DNA of 21,237 nucleotides from Parachlamydiaceae bacterium (GCA_013815395.1 JACDGH010000012.1:979-22215), one strand, 5' to 3'; shown: positions 6,889 through 14,839, counted from the stretch's first letter. The notes: generated by a model not told the origin, from the letters alone. Numbers and translations: made by a program.

Positions 6889-7642
6889 TAGCTTTAGATC
6901 TCAATTGGGTTAAATCATTTTCCTGTTTGCCTTCTTCACCACGAAGTTGGGGATATTTTGCTAGCCATATGGCCTCTGGAACCGGAAGAAATAATTGTAA
7001 AAAAGCATCGTCAATGGCTTTGACTGCATGATTACTCCCTTTTTCTATTAGCACTTGTCGTGATTTAATATAACCGTTGATCGTATCTTCTCTATCATCA
7101 GGAGTAATGGCATTCATGATATCTGCCTCATTAACCAATGACCTATCTTTAACCAATAATTGAATTGTTTCTGGCAATTCCATACGATATCCATTGATTA
7201 TATCAATAATTTCTTGGGTCAATTCTGAAGGAATGACTCCATGCGCATTTAAAGTAGGTAGAGTGGCAATATTTTCATTAATCTGCAATGATTCTATATA
7301 TTGGATGGTGTCAATAATGTTCTTGCAGTTCTTTTTTATGTTTTTTGTTTTGATTGTAATTTTCAAAAATATATCTTCCACTTTTTTTGAAAGTTGTTGC
7401 AAATTATGCATGTCTTTGAAACCGAAAGAAGTTTTATGTTTATCAAGATAATATTTTATCTTATCCAATACCTTTTTAGCTTTATTATCAAATGCAGTTT
7501 TGCAAATTTCGCTGCACTGAGGTATCATCGGTAGTTGATTATCAATGCACGATATTTTTTTTGGTTTGCCGTGCACATGATTCATGAATATATTAGTATT
7601 GGTGTATTGATTCCAATTTTTAATTCTTTCAGATGGCGTCAT
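6851..7642 (-). CDS. Unknown mostly helical protein
   Basis: 263 residues, not recognised. There is no signal peptide or membrane segment. Residues about 50-115 are Lys-rich and helical (KAKKVLDKIKYYLDKHKTSF, KKVEDIFLKITIKTKNIKKN). The C-terminal half is more acidic (ELTQEIIDIINGYRMELPET). Position AGG about nine bases before the ATG supports the chosen start. It overlaps the following exported-protein gene by 38 bp, in keeping with translational coupling. An effector or a lineage-specific cytoplasmic protein is possible, but nothing in the sequence decides. It diverges from metK across a 411-bp gap. Confidence 0.55.
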   Translation of the reverse strand: MTPSERIKNWNQYTNTNIFMNHVHGKPKKISCIDNQLPMIPQCSEICKTAFDNKAKKVLDKIKYYLDKHKTSFGFKDMHNLQQLSKKVEDIFLKITIKTKNIKKNCKNIIDTIQYIESLQINENIATLPTLNAHGVIPSELTQEIIDIINGYRMELPETIQLLVKDRSLVNEADIMNAITPDDREDTINGYIKSRQVLIEKGSNHAVKAIDDAFLQLFLPVPEAIWLAKYPQLRGEEGKQENDLTQLRSKANEPSNYVFCFDD

Positions 7643-7808
7643 AAAAAACCTATTTAAAAAATTTAACCATAGACATTAAAAATTGTGATTTTCGTTAAAG
7701 ATGATTCACAATTTAATATATGAATACAACAATCTTATATATAACAAAATTTTTATTTTAAATTTAAATTTAAATTTAATTATTTTTAAATATCTTTCAG
7801 TTGCTCTT

Positions 7809-7969
7809 AAAGGACTTAAAGGCCGAAAGGGACATAAAGAACATAAAAGGACTTAAAGGACGAAAGGGACGTAAGGCACATAAAGGACTTAAAAATGCTA
7901 TCAAGGATGGAAACAGTCTTGATGTCTTACGTCCTTTATGTCCTTTATGTCCTTTACGTCCTTTCTATC
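7809..7969. repeat. Facing arrays of a 9-bp repeat forming a giant stem-loop
   Basis: The left arm (7809 to about 7894) is about ten tandem copies of a degenerate 9-mer of the form AAAGGACNT. The right arm (about 7924-7969) is about five copies of the complement (ATGTCCTTT or ACGTCCTTT). The centre has its own hairpin, ATCAAG with CTTGAT. The whole could fold as one long imperfect hairpin in DNA or RNA. A frame through it gives only low-complexity Lys/Leu/Asp and Pro/Leu peptides, so it is not a gene. Confidence 0.8.
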
Positions 7970-7974
7970 CATTA

Positions 7975-7993
7975 AAGCTTAAATTTTAAGCTT
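7975..7993. terminator. 19-bp palindrome, terminator-like
   Basis: AAGCTTAAA and TTTAAGCTT pair around a single T, right after the 9-bp arrays. An A-rich stretch follows on plus. It may stop transcripts reading through the repeat array before metK. Its role is inferred. Confidence 0.35.
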
Positions 7994-8053
7994 ATCAAAA
8001 TAATAAAAAAAGATATAAAGTTTACTCATATCCACATTCAATAAGGTTTCAAT

Positions 8054-9247
8054 ATGGGCAACTTTCTCTTTACTTCAGAATCGGTAGCGCAGGGTCATCC
8101 CGACAAAATTGCCGACCAGATTTCCGATGCCATTTTAGATGCTTGCCTGGAAATTGATCCTCACTCAAAAGTCGCTTGCGAAACTCTTGTGAGCTCTGGT
8201 TTGGTTATTCTGGCCGGCGAAATCTCCTCCAAGGCATCTATCGATTATCAGCAAATCGTACGCAATACCATTAGGGAAATAGGTTACAATAACAGCTCCC
8301 TAGGATTTGATTATCGCTCCTGTGGCATCATGCTGACCCTTAACAAACAATCACCAGATATTGCTCAAGGGGTAAATGAAGGGGAAGGCTTATTCAAAGA
8401 GCAGGGCGCTGGCGACCAAGGCTTGATGTTCGGATACGCTTGTGACGAAACTCCTGAACTCATGCCCCTCCCCATTATGTTAGCACATCGGATTGTCCAG
8501 GAATTGCGTCGCCTAAGGAACACAAAAGAATTAGCTTACCTCAAGCCCGATGCAAAATCGCAAGTGACCTTGGAATACAACGAACATCATATCCCCCAAC
8601 GCTTACACACCGTAGTGATTTCTACTCAACATGCTGAAGAAATAGCTCAAGAAACTATACATGCAGATATGAAAGCGCTAGTTCATCGTCTTTTTCCCCC
8701 TCATCTCATTGATGAAAATACACTCTTTTTTATCAACCCTACCGGACGTTTTGTGGTGGGGGGTCCGGTGGGCGACTGTGGACTAACGGGTCGGAAAATC
8801 ATTGTAGACACCTATGGTGGCATGGGAAGGCATGGTGGAGGTGCTTTTTCAGGAAAGGATCCGTCAAAAGTCGATCGCTCAGCTTCCTACGCAGCTCGTT
8901 ATGTGGCAAAAAATATAGTGGCTGCAAAGCTCGCCAAACGCTGTGAAATTCAAATTTCCTATGCGATTGGAGTTCCATATCCCATTTCAATAAAAGTAGA
9001 CACTTTTGGCACTTCTACGGTTAAAGAAGAATTGCTCAATCGTCTTATTCCTTTAATCTTCGATCTTTCACCGAAAGGGATTATCGAAATGCTCAACTTG
9101 CGTCGTCCCATTTATAAGCAAACAGCTTTTGGAGGGCATTTTGGGCGAAATGAAGAGGATTTTACTTGGGAAAGAACCGACCGTATAAGCCTTTTGCTAG
9201 AAGCTATTAAGCAAGACTCATTGACCTGTAGCAAATCATGTCAATAA
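8054..9247 (+). CDS. metK: S-adenosylmethionine synthetase
   Basis: Makes S-adenosylmethionine from methionine and ATP in the cytoplasm. 397 residues, normal for the family. All three MetK domains are visible with their signatures: GHPDK at 14-18, GAGDQGLMFGYA at 118-129, DCGLTGRKIIVDTYGG at 241-256 and GGGAFSGKDPSKVDRSASY at 261-279, which carry ATP, Mg2+/K+ and methionine contacts. The start is supported by AAGG upstream. The stop overlaps the next gene by 10 bp, so translation is probably coupled. Chlamydiaceae are known to lack metK and import SAM instead, so its presence fits an environmental chlamydia with fuller metabolism. No known SAM riboswitch is seen upstream. Only the last residues vary. 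Confidence 0.97.
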   Translation: MGNFLFTSESVAQGHPDKIADQISDAILDACLEIDPHSKVACETLVSSGLVILAGEISSKASIDYQQIVRNTIREIGYNNSSLGFDYRSCGIMLTLNKQSPDIAQGVNEGEGLFKEQGAGDQGLMFGYACDETPELMPLPIMLAHRIVQELRRLRNTKELAYLKPDAKSQVTLEYNEHHIPQRLHTVVISTQHAEEIAQETIHADMKALVHRLFPPHLIDENTLFFINPTGRFVVGGPVGDCGLTGRKIIVDTYGGMGRHGGGAFSGKDPSKVDRSASYAARYVAKNIVAAKLAKRCEIQISYAIGVPYPISIKVDTFGTSTVKEELLNRLIPLIFDLSPKGIIEMLNLRRPIYKQTAFGGHFGRNEEDFTWERTDRISLLLEAIKQDSLTCSKSCQ

Positions 9248-10137
9248 TCCCCATTCCGCCTTCTGAAAAAACAGCATTTGAACATGCTAAAAATCGAGTG
9301 ATCTTGCACCTTAAAAGGCTGCTTAAGCGCACCCAAAAGCAAATTTTTATACGTGAGAAGACTCTTTTGGACTGCCAAAATTGGGAGGATGTACATCACA
9401 AAGCCTTATTGCTGCAATCAAATTTGTACCGCATTAAAAAAGGGTTAGCAGAGATCACTCTTGAGGATTGGGCAGAAGAGGGGAAAGCATGCACCCTCCT
9501 TTTGGACCCTATTAAAGATCCAAAAGATCAAGTTGCCGCACTATTTCGTCAAGCTAGAAAGCTACGCTTAGGAATACCTCATTCCGAAAAGCAACTTCAT
9601 CTCATTGTGAATGCTCTAAGTGCACAAGAAGAGCTTATTTCTCATGTACAAAATATTAATTCGATTACAGCTCTGGATGCCTTTCTGATTGCCCATCCTA
9701 GTGCTGCACCTCAAGAACATCAAATACTTATCAAAAAATTCGAGCCCACAAAACCCTATCACACTTACACATCTGAATCCGGATTATCCATCTGGGTGGG
9801 AAAAAATGCCACGAAAAACGATTTACTCACTTTTCACCATGCTAATGGATTAGATTGGTGGTTACATGCTCATAATTACCCTGGTTCACATGTAATAATC
9901 CGAGTTTTAAGAAAAGGTGAAGACCCTGATTCAAAGACAATACTTGATGCGGCTGAATTGGCTTTACGTTACAGTAAAGCCAAAGATACGCATGGCGAAG
10001 GGGAAGTTACAGTGTCTCAAGTGAAATTTTTACATCGCCTCAAAGGTTGTCCAGGTAAAGTGCAAGTATCCAAGCATCGCGTAATGTATATCCGCTTGGA
10101 TCCGGTCCGTTGGAATCGCCTTAGAGGGATCTCATAA
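9238..10137 (+). CDS. NFACT-R (DUF814) protein lacking the NFACT-N domain, RqcH-like
   Basis: 299 residues. The NFACT-R domain covers about 175-299 with SGLSIWVGKNATKNDLLTFH and DWWLHAHNYPGSHVI, the family's D-x-W-x-H and P-G-S-H motifs. Before it comes a helical, coiled-coil-like stretch (about 15-140) with LDP at 88-90. Full RqcH/NEMF proteins (about 550-600 residues) bind split 50S-peptidyl-tRNA complexes and recruit tRNA-Ala for C-terminal tailing through NFACT-N, which is absent here. This form could still bind 50S or RNA but should not recruit tRNA in the known way. It overlaps metK by 10 bp (ATGTCAATAA), which fixes the start and implies coupling. The ordering of the domains argues against a recent truncation. 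Confidence 0.85.
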   Translation: MSIIPIPPSEKTAFEHAKNRVILHLKRLLKRTQKQIFIREKTLLDCQNWEDVHHKALLLQSNLYRIKKGLAEITLEDWAEEGKACTLLLDPIKDPKDQVAALFRQARKLRLGIPHSEKQLHLIVNALSAQEELISHVQNINSITALDAFLIAHPSAAPQEHQILIKKFEPTKPYHTYTSESGLSIWVGKNATKNDLLTFHHANGLDWWLHAHNYPGSHVIIRVLRKGEDPDSKTILDAAELALRYSKAKDTHGEGEVTVSQVKFLHRLKGCPGKVQVSKHRVMYIRLDPVRWNRLRGIS

Positions 10138-10150
10138 GTTTCGCAGTTCT

Positions 10151-10840
10151 TTAATCTTCTTCTTTGAAGCGGTAACCAACGCCACGCACTGTTTCGATCC
10201 AGTGAAAATTAGGTCCTAATTTTTTCCTTAAAGAAGCGATATGCACATCGATATTGCGATCAACCACGAAAACATCGCTATTTTGGATGTCATCAAGTAG
10301 TTGATTGCGGGTAAGAACTTTACCGCGGCTGGTCAATAAGCGACGCAAAATACCGAATTCGGAAAGTGTGAGTGTGATATTTTCATCATTTTTTATAACG
10401 TGATAGCGGTCAACTTCAAGTGTAAAAGGACCAAACTGAATAATTTTAGCAACTTTTTCAAGTTCTTTACCTCTACGTAAGACTGCCCGCACGCGTGAAA
10501 AAAGAATTTTTGGGGAAAACGGCTTGCTGACATAGTCATCAGCCCCAAGTTCAAGTCCAAGCACTACATCTAATTCTTCCGTTTTAGCCGATAACATGAT
10601 CACGGGAATATTTTTTAATTCTGGATCGGTCTTAATTTTACGGCAAACATCTAGACCACTCATTCCTGGCAGCATAATATCTAAAATAACTAAATCTGGT
10701 TTTTCGCGGGTTACAGCATGCAGGCCATTTAATCCATCCACCTCAACGACCATACGATATCCGGCAATTTCAGCCTGCAATTTGATTAAAGCGGCAATGT
10801 CTTCTTCATCTTCAATCAGTAAGATCTTAGTTTTCTGCAT
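10151..10840 (-). CDS. OmpR/PhoB-family response regulator
   Basis: 229 residues. The receiver domain spans 1-120: acidic pocket E10/D11, phospho-acceptor D54 in LVILDIMLPG, S84 (LSAK) and K106 (VSKPFSP), all conserved. The C-terminal winged helix (about 135-229) has TLTLSEFGILRRLLTSRG, VVDRNIDVHIASLRKKLG and IETVRGVGYRF, typical of OmpR/PhoB binding tandem direct-repeat half-sites. Phosphorylation by a sensor kinase is expected, but no kinase gene lies in the window, so it is an orphan here. The chlamydial ChxR is a related protein that lacks the phospho-acceptor; this protein keeps it. It diverges from the transporter gene over a 90-bp gap containing a palindrome, which could be its own operator. 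Confidence 0.93.
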   Translation of the reverse strand: MQKTKILLIEDEEDIAALIKLQAEIAGYRMVVEVDGLNGLHAVTREKPDLVILDIMLPGMSGLDVCRKIKTDPELKNIPVIMLSAKTEELDVVLGLELGADDYVSKPFSPKILFSRVRAVLRRGKELEKVAKIIQFGPFTLEVDRYHVIKNDENITLTLSEFGILRRLLTSRGKVLTRNQLLDDIQNSDVFVVDRNIDVHIASLRKKLGPNFHWIETVRGVGYRFKEED

Positions 10841-10867
10841 ATTTTATATCCTCAAGTATAGCCCAAT

Positions 10868-10886
10868 TGTAAATATTTTATTTACA
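10868..10886. promoter_or_regulatory. Palindrome in the divergent gap, possible operator
   Basis: TGTAAAT (10868-10874) and ATTTACA (10880-10886) pair across a 5-bp centre, in the 90 bp between the response-regulator gene and the divergently read transporter gene. Its position suits control of either gene. OmpR-type proteins usually prefer direct repeats, so another regulator may own it. Confidence 0.45.
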
Positions 10887-10930
10887 CTCTTTTGTAATTT
10901 CATCGCAAGTAGGTTTTATCTTTATTTTAA

Positions 10931-11935
10931 ATGATGAAAAGTTTAACATCTAATTTTTTATATAATTTTGATTTTAGGTTTTACATGTTTCCAGTTATGC
11001 TGCTATATGCATTATTTGCTAGTGTTTTTACCATAGCAAAAACAGGGCTTGATTACGCGCAACCTTTGTTTTTAGTAGGATCGCGAATGTTGTTTGCTGG
11101 GATCATCATGCTTGCTTATCAATTCTTCTGCAACCGCAAAGAATTCACATTTAAGAAAGAGCATTTCTGGCGCGTATTCCGTTTGGCATTATTTAATATT
11201 TATTTAACAAATGTGTTTGAATTTTGGGGACTCAAGTATTTGACTTCATTCAAAACTTGCTTTATCTACAGCCTTTCCCCTTTTATTTCCGCCATCCTAT
11301 CCTACTTTTTGTTTGCCGATAAAATATCATTGAGGAAAGGGTTTGGTCTAGCCATTGGCTTCTTTGGTTTCTTGCCCATTTTGATGTGCGGCTCATCCTC
11401 TAGTGAGGATCTCACTGGTCGAATTCTGTTTCTTTCGTGGGCAGAAGTTGCTGTCATATTCGCCGCAATTTCAAGTGTATATGGGTGGATCCTACTCAAA
11501 CAATTAGTTTCAGAAAATGGATATTCTCCCTTTATGGCTAACGGGCTTAGTATGACCCTGGGTGGAACAATGGCTTTATTCCACTCTTCTATTTCGGAAA
11601 CTTGGGATCCTCTTCCTGTTTCGCAAATGTTCCCTTTTCTGGAATGCGCTCTTCTGCTAATCCTCGTTTCTAATTTGATCTGTTACAACTTGTACGGATA
11701 TCTATTAAAACGCTATTCAGCTACATTTATTTCTTTTGCTGGATTTACTACCCCATTTTTTACAGCCTTATTCGGCTGGTTTTTCCTAGGTGAAATTGTC
11801 ACATGGCCTTTTTACCTATCTGCTGCCATCGTTCTAGCAGGCCTTTATACATTTTACCAAGAAGAATTGAAGCAAGAAATTTTTCAATCTAAAAATAGGG
11901 ATTGGAAGGCTAAGGAAGTTTTCAACAATAATTAA
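10931..11935 (+). CDS. EamA/DMT-family transporter, SAM/SAH exchanger-like
   Basis: 334 residues with about ten transmembrane helices in two EamA halves, for example YMFPVMLLYALFASVFTIAK, FIYSLSPFISAILSYFLFAD and FISFAGFTTPFFTALFGWFF with FLGEIVTWPF, the usual second-half E-motif. It belongs to the drug/metabolite transporter superfamily of the inner membrane. The best-known chlamydial member is the SAM/SAH exchanger (SAMHT) of C. trachomatis; this protein resembles what I recall of it, and metK and rsmD nearby add weight, but the substrate is inferred. The start could be ATG 10931 or the adjacent ATG 10934. A 34-bp gap separates it from the next plus-strand gene, so they may form an operon. 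It diverges from the response regulator. Confidence 0.8.
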   Translation: MMKSLTSNFLYNFDFRFYMFPVMLLYALFASVFTIAKTGLDYAQPLFLVGSRMLFAGIIMLAYQFFCNRKEFTFKKEHFWRVFRLALFNIYLTNVFEFWGLKYLTSFKTCFIYSLSPFISAILSYFLFADKISLRKGFGLAIGFFGFLPILMCGSSSSEDLTGRILFLSWAEVAVIFAAISSVYGWILLKQLVSENGYSPFMANGLSMTLGGTMALFHSSISETWDPLPVSQMFPFLECALLLILVSNLICYNLYGYLLKRYSATFISFAGFTTPFFTALFGWFFLGEIVTWPFYLSAAIVLAGLYTFYQEELKQEIFQSKNRDWKAKEVFNNN

Positions 11936-11969
11936 ACTATCGAAACAACTTAACAATGGCTAAGCCAGT

Positions 11970-13004
11970 ATGTCTATCGAGCAAACTGCATTTTTGAAAG
12001 AGGATAAGCCTCATTATCATGAGCAAGTGAACAAAGTTTTTGATCCTATTTTCATGCAGTTCGATCGGCTCATGCAGAAATACGCTGTTTTTAATATGTT
12101 CTTTATTTTCTTATGCGCCATTGAAATAATTCTTCTACTAGCGTTTTTCACATTTTTCACTCAGTCGTTGCTGCTTGCTTTGATGCTCGCGACAGTTTTT
12201 TTCACATGTTTTGCCTATTTCACCTTGCGCTTATATTTCCAAACAAAAAAACCGGAACAAATTAAAGAAATCAAAGAACGCTATGTTACTGCTTGCAAAG
12301 GTCTGATCAATTACGAAGATACCTCCCCTGAGCACCAAATAGCCTTAGCTAGCGCGTGCTGCAAGTTAGCCAATCGTCTACATGGACGTGAATACTCATA
12401 CTATGCGCCCCCTTTTTGGTTATCTGTGATAGCCCCAACAATGGAAAAATTTAGTTGCTGGCTTCATTGGCAAGATCTACACTTGATGAAAGAGCTATTG
12501 CTAGAAGCCTGTGTCAATGAACACCTTAACCTCATCAAATGTCAACCCATTAATCTTGAAGCGCACGCCGCCCTTGCAAACGCATATGTCATGCTTTCAG
12601 GCTTATACATTGATCCTAGAAAAATAGGTCGTTATGACGATGAGCACTGGATTCCAGCTGAGAAATACGACGAAGTCTGTGAAAAAAAATTCAGAACCAT
12701 TGCCGAATGTGCCATCGAAGAATTTAAAATTCTCAATGAATACGCACCTGACGATCCCTGGGTACATAGTCAACTAGCCTATAGCTATCATGATCTACAA
12801 ATGCCTCTGGAAGAAATTAAAGAATACGAAATGATTTACAAACTTAATCCGGATGATAAAGACAATTTGTACAAATTAGGCATTCTCTATTTTCAGCAAG
12901 GGCTCAATGCCAAAGGTCTGCGAGTATACGAAGAACTAAAAAAAGCTCAATATCAAAAAATTGATGGTCTAATTAAGGAGTATGGAAAAAAGCAAATGCA
13001 ATAA
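11970..13004 (+). CDS. Membrane-anchored TPR protein
   Basis: 344 residues. An N-terminal cytoplasmic part (1-40) is followed by two transmembrane helices (about 41-66 and 67-90: FNMFFIFLCAIEIILLLAFF, LLALMLATVFFTCFAYFTL). The rest is helical with TPR units: LEAHAALANAYVMLSGLYI, then DPWVHSQLAYSYHDLQMPL, then NLYKLGILYFQQGLNAKGL. TPR domains carry protein partners. With N- and C-terminus on the same side, the TPR part probably faces the cytoplasm. Such proteins are conserved in chlamydiae as hypothetical TPR proteins. It follows the DMT transporter in the same direction by 34 bp. No clear Shine-Dalgarno is visible. Confidence 0.75.
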   Translation: MSIEQTAFLKEDKPHYHEQVNKVFDPIFMQFDRLMQKYAVFNMFFIFLCAIEIILLLAFFTFFTQSLLLALMLATVFFTCFAYFTLRLYFQTKKPEQIKEIKERYVTACKGLINYEDTSPEHQIALASACCKLANRLHGREYSYYAPPFWLSVIAPTMEKFSCWLHWQDLHLMKELLLEACVNEHLNLIKCQPINLEAHAALANAYVMLSGLYIDPRKIGRYDDEHWIPAEKYDEVCEKKFRTIAECAIEEFKILNEYAPDDPWVHSQLAYSYHDLQMPLEEIKEYEMIYKLNPDDKDNLYKLGILYFQQGLNAKGLRVYEELKKAQYQKIDGLIKEYGKKQMQ

Positions 13005-13069
13005 AAAAGTTGACTTTTTTATAAACTATAACCATATCTTGCAAGCATATAAACTTATTGGACGGTAAA

Positions 13070-13957
13070 ATGCTTAGCAAACATTGTAGTAAAGATCCTG
13101 AGGAACATGTCATCCCTCCTGACACATCCTTAGACAAACAAAAAGAAATAAAAAAAACTCCTCCTCTCTGGTTCAAATCTCTTTTAGGTTTTGTCGCTTT
13201 AATCATTAGTGCTATTCTTATTAATACATTTTTTACAGAAGATTTGACAGATGTGGTTGAAAATCAAATGAAGGCCGTCAGAAAAGATCAGCTTGTGGAG
13301 GCATATGCCTTCTCTTCTAAGAAATTCCAGGAAAAAACATCTCTCGATGCCTTCGAGGAATTTATGAAAAAACATCCTGCTTTTTCTGAAAACAAATCGC
13401 TTAAGTTCCTTGAGCGCAATGTAAGTAACGAGATTGGTACATTGGACTGTGTAATCACTACCATTCACGAAAAAAAAATTCTTGTAGAGTATAAGCTTGT
13501 TAAAGAAGAAGATAAATGGAAAATTCAAAGCATACGGCTAGAAGATATAGGGAATGCCTTCCAAGATACAAGAGATGAAAGCAAAAAAAACACTAAATCC
13601 AATCCATCAGATCAAATTAGCTCTCTTAAATTTACTCAATTTGTGCTTGGTAATTCTCTCTCTCAAATGGGATTAGTAAAAAATCCTACAAATATATTTA
13701 AAACAAATTCTGGTGATATTTATTTAAATCTCTATGTTGATGAAGTCTCTACAGGAACACCCATAAATATACTCTTCAAGCATATTGACTCCAATTCTTC
13801 CTTAAATTCTGTAACGAGCAAAGCTCCAAATGATGGAGAAGCTCTTCTTTCATTCGTTTTCTCCCCTCCTAACAACAGTTGGCCCAAGGGGAATTATCGC
13901 ATTAAAGCTTTTTCCCCTAATGAAATTAGCAACTCTATCGAGTTTAAAGTGGAATAG
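13070..13957 (+). CDS. Membrane-anchored protein with an NTF2-like region and C-terminal beta domain
   Basis: 295 residues from ATG 13070, chosen because GGACGG lies about 11-6 bases upstream; a TTG at 13058 would add four residues. A soluble N-terminal part is followed by one transmembrane segment (about 42-60: LLGFVALIISAILINTFF). Next is a small alpha/beta domain (MKAVRKDQLVEAYAFSSKKF, then FEEFMKKHPAF, then LVEYKLVKEEDKWKIQSIRL) resembling DUF4864/NTF2-like domains. Then comes an acidic/Lys linker and a beta-rich C-terminus (about 190-295) of Ig-like or secretion-domain type. The bulk probably lies outside the inner membrane. It sits after the TPR gene in the same direction and converges on the YtxH-like gene. 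Function unknown. Confidence 0.6.
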   Translation: MLSKHCSKDPEEHVIPPDTSLDKQKEIKKTPPLWFKSLLGFVALIISAILINTFFTEDLTDVVENQMKAVRKDQLVEAYAFSSKKFQEKTSLDAFEEFMKKHPAFSENKSLKFLERNVSNEIGTLDCVITTIHEKKILVEYKLVKEEDKWKIQSIRLEDIGNAFQDTRDESKKNTKSNPSDQISSLKFTQFVLGNSLSQMGLVKNPTNIFKTNSGDIYLNLYVDEVSTGTPINILFKHIDSNSSLNSVTSKAPNDGEALLSFVFSPPNNSWPKGNYRIKAFSPNEISNSIEFKVE

Positions 13958-14019
13958 ATTTTTCAAGAAGATATTTTTAGATATAAAATGATGCAAAAAT
14001 GCTCTTTTCGAGAAAAGCA

Positions 14020-14066
14020 GCCAGTCCCCGTAATAGTTGGTTCAACCGACTATTACGGGGACTGGC
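14020..14066. terminator. Near-perfect 47-bp palindrome between converging genes
   Basis: The arms begin with GCCAGTCCCCGTAATAGT and end with its exact complement (18 bp). Pairing continues inward through one T-G wobble and GGTT/AACC to a one-base centre. A weaker stem (CTTTTC with GAAAAG) lies just before it at about 14003-14016. It lies between two genes read toward each other, so a bidirectional terminator is the simplest view, though no T run follows. It may also belong to a genome-wide repeat family. Confidence 0.6.
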
Positions 14067-14095
14067 CAATTACTTAGTGTGAGGCTCTTATTTGA

Positions 14096-14839
14096 TTATT
14101 TATGATTTTTTAATTTCTGCCATAAACGGAAACCTGTGATCCCCATATCAATGGCATGTTGAAGATTATCCATCACATGACCATTTTTATTTCTATGGGG
14201 CTCTTCCTCATCCTCATCCCCATGCAATTTCTCTGAAAGTGTTTCTATCAACCCACTTGCAATACCGCTCCAATCTGTAGTTTTTACATTATCTGAAGCT
14301 GTTGAAGCTGCATCTTTTAAAGAATCTATGGCATGGATAGCACGGCTTAAAAAGGTGCGATCTACATTTTTATCTTTATTTAATAAATAAAGTAAAGATG
14401 CGCCTATAAGCGTTCCACCGACTGTGCCTGCTATAAGTAAAGGAACTGAATAAGGCTGATCGCTTACATCATATGCTGTGTCTTTAATATTTTCAGCATA
14501 ATCAGATGCTGTTTCATAAGCTTTTTTGCCTTTTTCATAGACGTTATCTGCAAATTCCTTTGCATTGTCTCTAACGTCGCTATAGGTACGATATAAACTT
14601 TTATTTTTAGCTCTTTGATTTTTATTTAAAATCAAAAGTGTTGCTGCACCGGCCAACCCCATAGCGATTAAGCCTAAAGCCATGTTCGTATTGACATTGT
14701 CAAATATTTTTTTACTCAAACGGCCAGTCGTTAAATTCTTTAAAAAAGCTCCATTTGGCTGATGGGAACTTTGCGCAGGACTTCTCCTGTGGGACGATTT
14801 ACTTGCAGGTTTTTTTTCAACTGAAATATTTTTAGTCAT
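14096..14839 (-). CDS. YtxH-like membrane protein
   Basis: 247 residues. A basic, Ser-rich N-terminus (about 1-45) is followed by a hydrophobic helix (MALGLIAMGLAGAATLLILN, about 53-71). A helical, Asp/Lys-rich stretch (about 80-127: YSDVRDNAKEFADNVYEKGK) precedes a second glycine-rich membrane helix (LLIAGTVGGTLIGASLLYLL, about 133-152). A long charged C-terminal tail ends in KNHK. Gly-rich helix plus charged, heptad-like tail is the pattern of YtxH-type general-stress proteins. Its start overlaps the end of the DUF948-like gene by 4 bp (ATGA), so the two are coupled. The same pair, ytxG and ytxH, is adjacent in Bacillus, which supports the family call. Confidence 0.6.
   Translation of the reverse strand: MTKNISVEKKPASKSSHRRSPAQSSHQPNGAFLKNLTTGRLSKKIFDNVNTNMALGLIAMGLAGAATLLILNKNQRAKNKSLYRTYSDVRDNAKEFADNVYEKGKKAYETASDYAENIKDTAYDVSDQPYSVPLLIAGTVGGTLIGASLLYLLNKDKNVDRTFLSRAIHAIDSLKDAASTASDNVKTTDWSGIASGLIETLSEKLHGDEDEEEPHRNKNGHVMDNLQHAIDMGITGFRLWQKLKNHK

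Larger units (their letters stand above)
7643..8053. other. Structured divergent gap between two genes
   Basis: The gap holds AT-rich DNA (7640-7800) with repeated AAATTT units at about 7757-7780, then facing arrays of a 9-bp repeat (7809-7969), then a 19-bp palindrome (7975-7993). Promoters for both flanking genes must lie here. TATAAAG at about 8014-8020 is a candidate -10-like box for metK, but no convincing -35 was fixed. AAGG at about 8042-8045 serves as the metK ribosome-binding site. Confidence 0.6.

Noticed and set aside
7809..7969. CRISPR array
   Set aside because: The units are 9 bp with no unique spacers, and they face each other in opposite orientation.
7801..7989. 62-residue Lys/Leu-rich frame through the 9-bp arrays
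   Set aside because: It is only the translation of the repeat; composition switches from Lys/Asp to Pro/Leu at the centre, as expected of facing arrays.
7643..8053. SAM riboswitch upstream of metK
   Set aside because: No SAM-I, SAM-II or SMK-box core could be recognised; the structures present are the 9-mer arrays and a palindrome.
10151..10840. Naming the regulator ChxR
   Set aside because: ChxR lacks the phospho-acceptor pocket; this protein has D54, S84 and K106 intact.
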